Positions 4,640 through 6,462 of a DNA stretch of 6,462 bases are shown in pieces. Numbering within the stretch: the stretch's first letter is position 1; the number at the start of each line of letters is the position of its first letter. The notes below the pieces were generated by a model, which had not been told where the DNA came from, did not search any database, and was given only the letters and a program-made list of their open reading frames with translations. This DNA is from Desulfobacteraceae bacterium (GTDB taxonomy: Bacteria > Desulfobacterota > Desulfobacteria > Desulfobacterales > Desulfosalsimonadaceae). The stretch spans positions 1 to 6,462 of the forward strand of contig SLGU01000015.1 in the NCBI GenBank assembly GCA_007136525.1, written 5' to 3'. A program made the position numbers and the translations under genes.

Positions 4640-6462
4640 TCAATTATCCTCTGAAAGCTTCGGGTTTCCCGCCGCACGTGCCTGTATCCGTTCAAGCGCC
4701 CCTTCGGTTTTTATCCTGAGGGTCGCCACCGGTTCTGCTGCGCCGGCACGAAGGGCCGATTGCCTGGCCATATCCGTGACGGTTTTGCGCGCATACGCCA
4801 ATGCACTGTCATATTCGGCGAATTTTGTTCGCTCATCGTCGATCTGCACCACATAGGAAAGGCTGTCCTGCCTTTCCCGGACATAGAGTATGGCTTCCTT
4901 TTCAATTACCACGGACCCTGCCACAGCCCCTGCGGCATTGGCGACGTGGGCATGCGCCGGAAGGATAAACGGCGCCCGGAGCGTTTCCGCCACTTTTTTA
5001 ACGAAAATACCGGCCGGCGCTCCGATACCGATGATGGGGAACCGGCTGGAAATTTCAACGGACAGGTATGGATTTTTCCGGTTGATCGATTCCGCAAGCA
5101 GCCACCGGCCCCAGCGGCCGTCCACGGTTTCCGGAAGCCGTTCATGGCTGTTTCGCTCCGCCTGACCCGCCAGAAAGACAATGGCTTCCTCGACCATCAT
5201 GGACACAATATGCTCCAGGATATCATCAACGAAGGTTTTGGAATCCCTGCCTGCCATTTCACAGGCACAGACCGTCGCCTGCCGGGCCACGTCCACGTCC
5301 CAGATATCCATTTTCCCGTTGACATGCAGCAGATCGCTGGGCGTAAGCGTCGACTCCTCAATGATGCCTGAACGGAACAGTTCGTCTGCATTCAATTGGA
5401 CGACATGACTGACATCGAGTTCCTTTATAAGCGATGATATGCTTGCAGGCCCGCGGTTCAGCGCACCTGCGAGCCGAACGGCCCTGTGATCGGTAATCCC
5501 CATTTCACCGGGGTCTATTGTCTTTGGAAACATCCAGTAATGAATATCTCCAGGCACCCAGTATCCCTTTTTCCCTTTCAATGCCATGATCTCTTCATGA
5601 ACGCGGGGATGCTGCCAGGCAAGCCTGGACAAAGGGACAACCCGCTCGGGCCCCACCTGGGGTGTTGCGCCCTGGCCGAAGGAAATGCGGCTGTCGCAAC
5701 CCACGCATGCGGTTCTGATACGGGCCGCCTTCACAGCCGTTTCTATCTGCCCCACGCGCGCTCCTTCATCAGAGACCGCAATCTGGCCGTCTTTTATAAA
5801 AGCGATATCCGTAGTGGTCCCTCCCACGTCGATCATCAGGGCATTCCCCTCGCGGGAAAAGAACAAGCCCCCGATCGCGCTTGCCGCAGGCCCGGACAGA
5901 ATGGTTTCCACGGGTTTTTTCACCGCTTCCATATATGGCATCAGCGATCCGTCCCCTTTGACGATCATCAGCGGGGCCTTGATATCGAGTTCGGCAAGGG
6001 AGGCCTTGACCGCTTCAATGAACTCCTGCATCACCGCAACCAAAGATGCGTTCAGGCTCGCGGTGGCGGCACGCACAATGGAATCCAGCCTTGTGGACAA
6101 CTGATGCCCCAGGACAACCGGCAGGTCGCAAACCTTTGATACCCGCTCGAATGCGGCATCTTCATGGGAAGGATCCAGCGGGCTGAAATAACCCGATATG
6201 GCAAACGCATCAACCTCGTCTTTGTTTTCACATACCCACTGCTCGATCCCTTCAAGATCCGGCGGCTGTCTTTCCTCTCCCTGGGAATTGTGGCCGCCGG
6301 CAAAAAAACCATGGCAGGCCGCTGAAAACTTATCCTCCAGGCCAAAAGATTCGACCAGATCGCGGTCGTATCCGATGAGGATCAACCCCACCTTACGGGC
6401 CTTGCCTTCGGCGATCGAGTTGGTCGCCAGGGTGCTGGATATACCGACCAGCTTCACCCGTG
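4640..6462 (-). CDS. Hydantoinase/oxoprolinase (HyuA-like) family ASKHA ATPase, 5'-partial
   Basis: The family contains ATP-dependent ring-opening enzymes (5-oxoprolinase, N-methylhydantoinase) and related cytoplasmic ATPases. The reading frame is open to the window edge. The first possible start, GTG at 6457, is internal, because the next residues (VGISSTLATNSIAEGK) match the part of the family's N-terminal domain that normally follows the first ATP-binding loop. Roughly 60-70 residues are therefore probably missing. Numbering from that GTG, KGDGSLMPYMEA (167-178) and ETILSGPAAS (184-193) are family hallmarks. IDVGGTTTD (209-217) is the phosphate-binding loop of the second ASKHA half, and GIGAPAGIF (477-485) with the following HAHVANAAGAV stretch is the C-terminal nucleotide-binding part. 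The glycine-rich DxHTxGAGGGS-type segment of classical HyuA is replaced by TACVGCDSRISF (249-260), so this is a divergent subgroup. No HyuB partner is visible. The TGA stop lies 36 nt before the ACT gene. The family call is firm; the substrate is unknown and hydantoinase activity should not be assumed. Confidence 0.9.
   Translation of the reverse strand, partial: RVKLVGISSTLATNSIAEGKARKVGLILIGYDRDLVESFGLEDKFSAACHGFFAGGHNSQGEERQPPDLEGIEQWVCENKDEVDAFAISGYFSPLDPSHEDAAFERVSKVCDLPVVLGHQLSTRLDSIVRAATASLNASLVAVMQEFIEAVKASLAELDIKAPLMIVKGDGSLMPYMEAVKKPVETILSGPAASAIGGLFFSREGNALMIDVGGTTTDIAFIKDGQIAVSDEGARVGQIETAVKAARIRTACVGCDSRISFGQGATPQVGPERVVPLSRLAWQHPRVHEEIMALKGKKGYWVPGDIHYWMFPKTIDPGEMGITDHRAVRLAGALNRGPASISSLIKELDVSHVVQLNADELFRSGIIEESTLTPSDLLHVNGKMDIWDVDVARQATVCACEMAGRDSKTFVDDILEHIVSMMVEEAIVFLAGQAERNSHERLPETVDGRWGRWLLAESINRKNPYLSVEISSRFPIIGIGAPAGIFVKKVAETLRAPFILPAHAHVANAAGAVAGSVVIEKEAILYVRERQDSLSYVVQIDDERTKFAEYDSALAYARKTVTDMARQSALRAGAAEPVATLRIKTEGALERIQARAAGNPKLSEDN

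Noticed and set aside
6455..6457. GTG as the true start of the hydantoinase-like gene
   Set aside because: The residues that follow belong well inside the family's N-terminal domain, and the frame stays open to the window edge, so the real start is outside.

Overview
The window reads as chromosomal sequence from an anaerobic, probably sulfate-reducing bacterium of the Desulfobacterota (Desulfobacterales-like). That placement is an inference. It rests on an AcsE/MtgA-type methyltetrahydrofolate:corrinoid methyltransferase, a RACo-type corrinoid activator and a DUF1638 protein in one cluster, and on the style of the intergenic repeats (long palindromes and GATTTC/GACCCC hexamer runs). No rRNA, tRNA, transposase or other taxonomic marker is present.

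All five supported genes lie on the minus strand and read from right to left. They are: (1) a hydantoinase/oxoprolinase-family ASKHA ATPase, 5'-truncated by the window edge (4640-6462); (2) a small protein with two ACT domains, GcvR-like (4064-4603); (3) a RACo-like 2Fe-2S ferredoxin plus ASKHA ATPase that reactivates corrinoid proteins (2258-4018); (4) a DUF1638 protein (1555-2274) whose start overlaps the end of gene 3; (5) a pterin-binding methyltetrahydrofolate:corrinoid methyltransferase (508-1308). Genes 1 to 4 are tightly packed (gaps of 36 and 45 nt, then a 17-nt overlap) and look like one operon. Gene 5 is 246 nt further on, behind a large palindromic repeat, but it has a strong ribosome binding site and clearly belongs to the same pathway.

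The likely joint role is one-carbon metabolism. A substrate methyltransferase (typically MttB-family, for methylamines or betaines) methylates a corrinoid protein. Gene 5 exchanges the methyl group between that corrinoid and tetrahydrofolate, and gene 3 reduces corrinoid that has fallen to inactive Co(II). Neither the substrate methyltransferase nor the corrinoid protein is in the window; they may lie beyond the right edge or elsewhere. The ACT protein may sense an amino acid, and the hydantoinase-like ATPase may prepare a substrate, but neither role can be shown from sequence alone.

The left 507 bases hold no convincing gene. They contain three perfect-stem hairpins, a 26-bp direct repeat in two copies 176 bp apart, and two runs of related hexamers. 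The 1309-1554 spacer holds a long imperfect palindrome followed by a second hairpin. No CRISPR array, RNA gene or complete mobile element was found.
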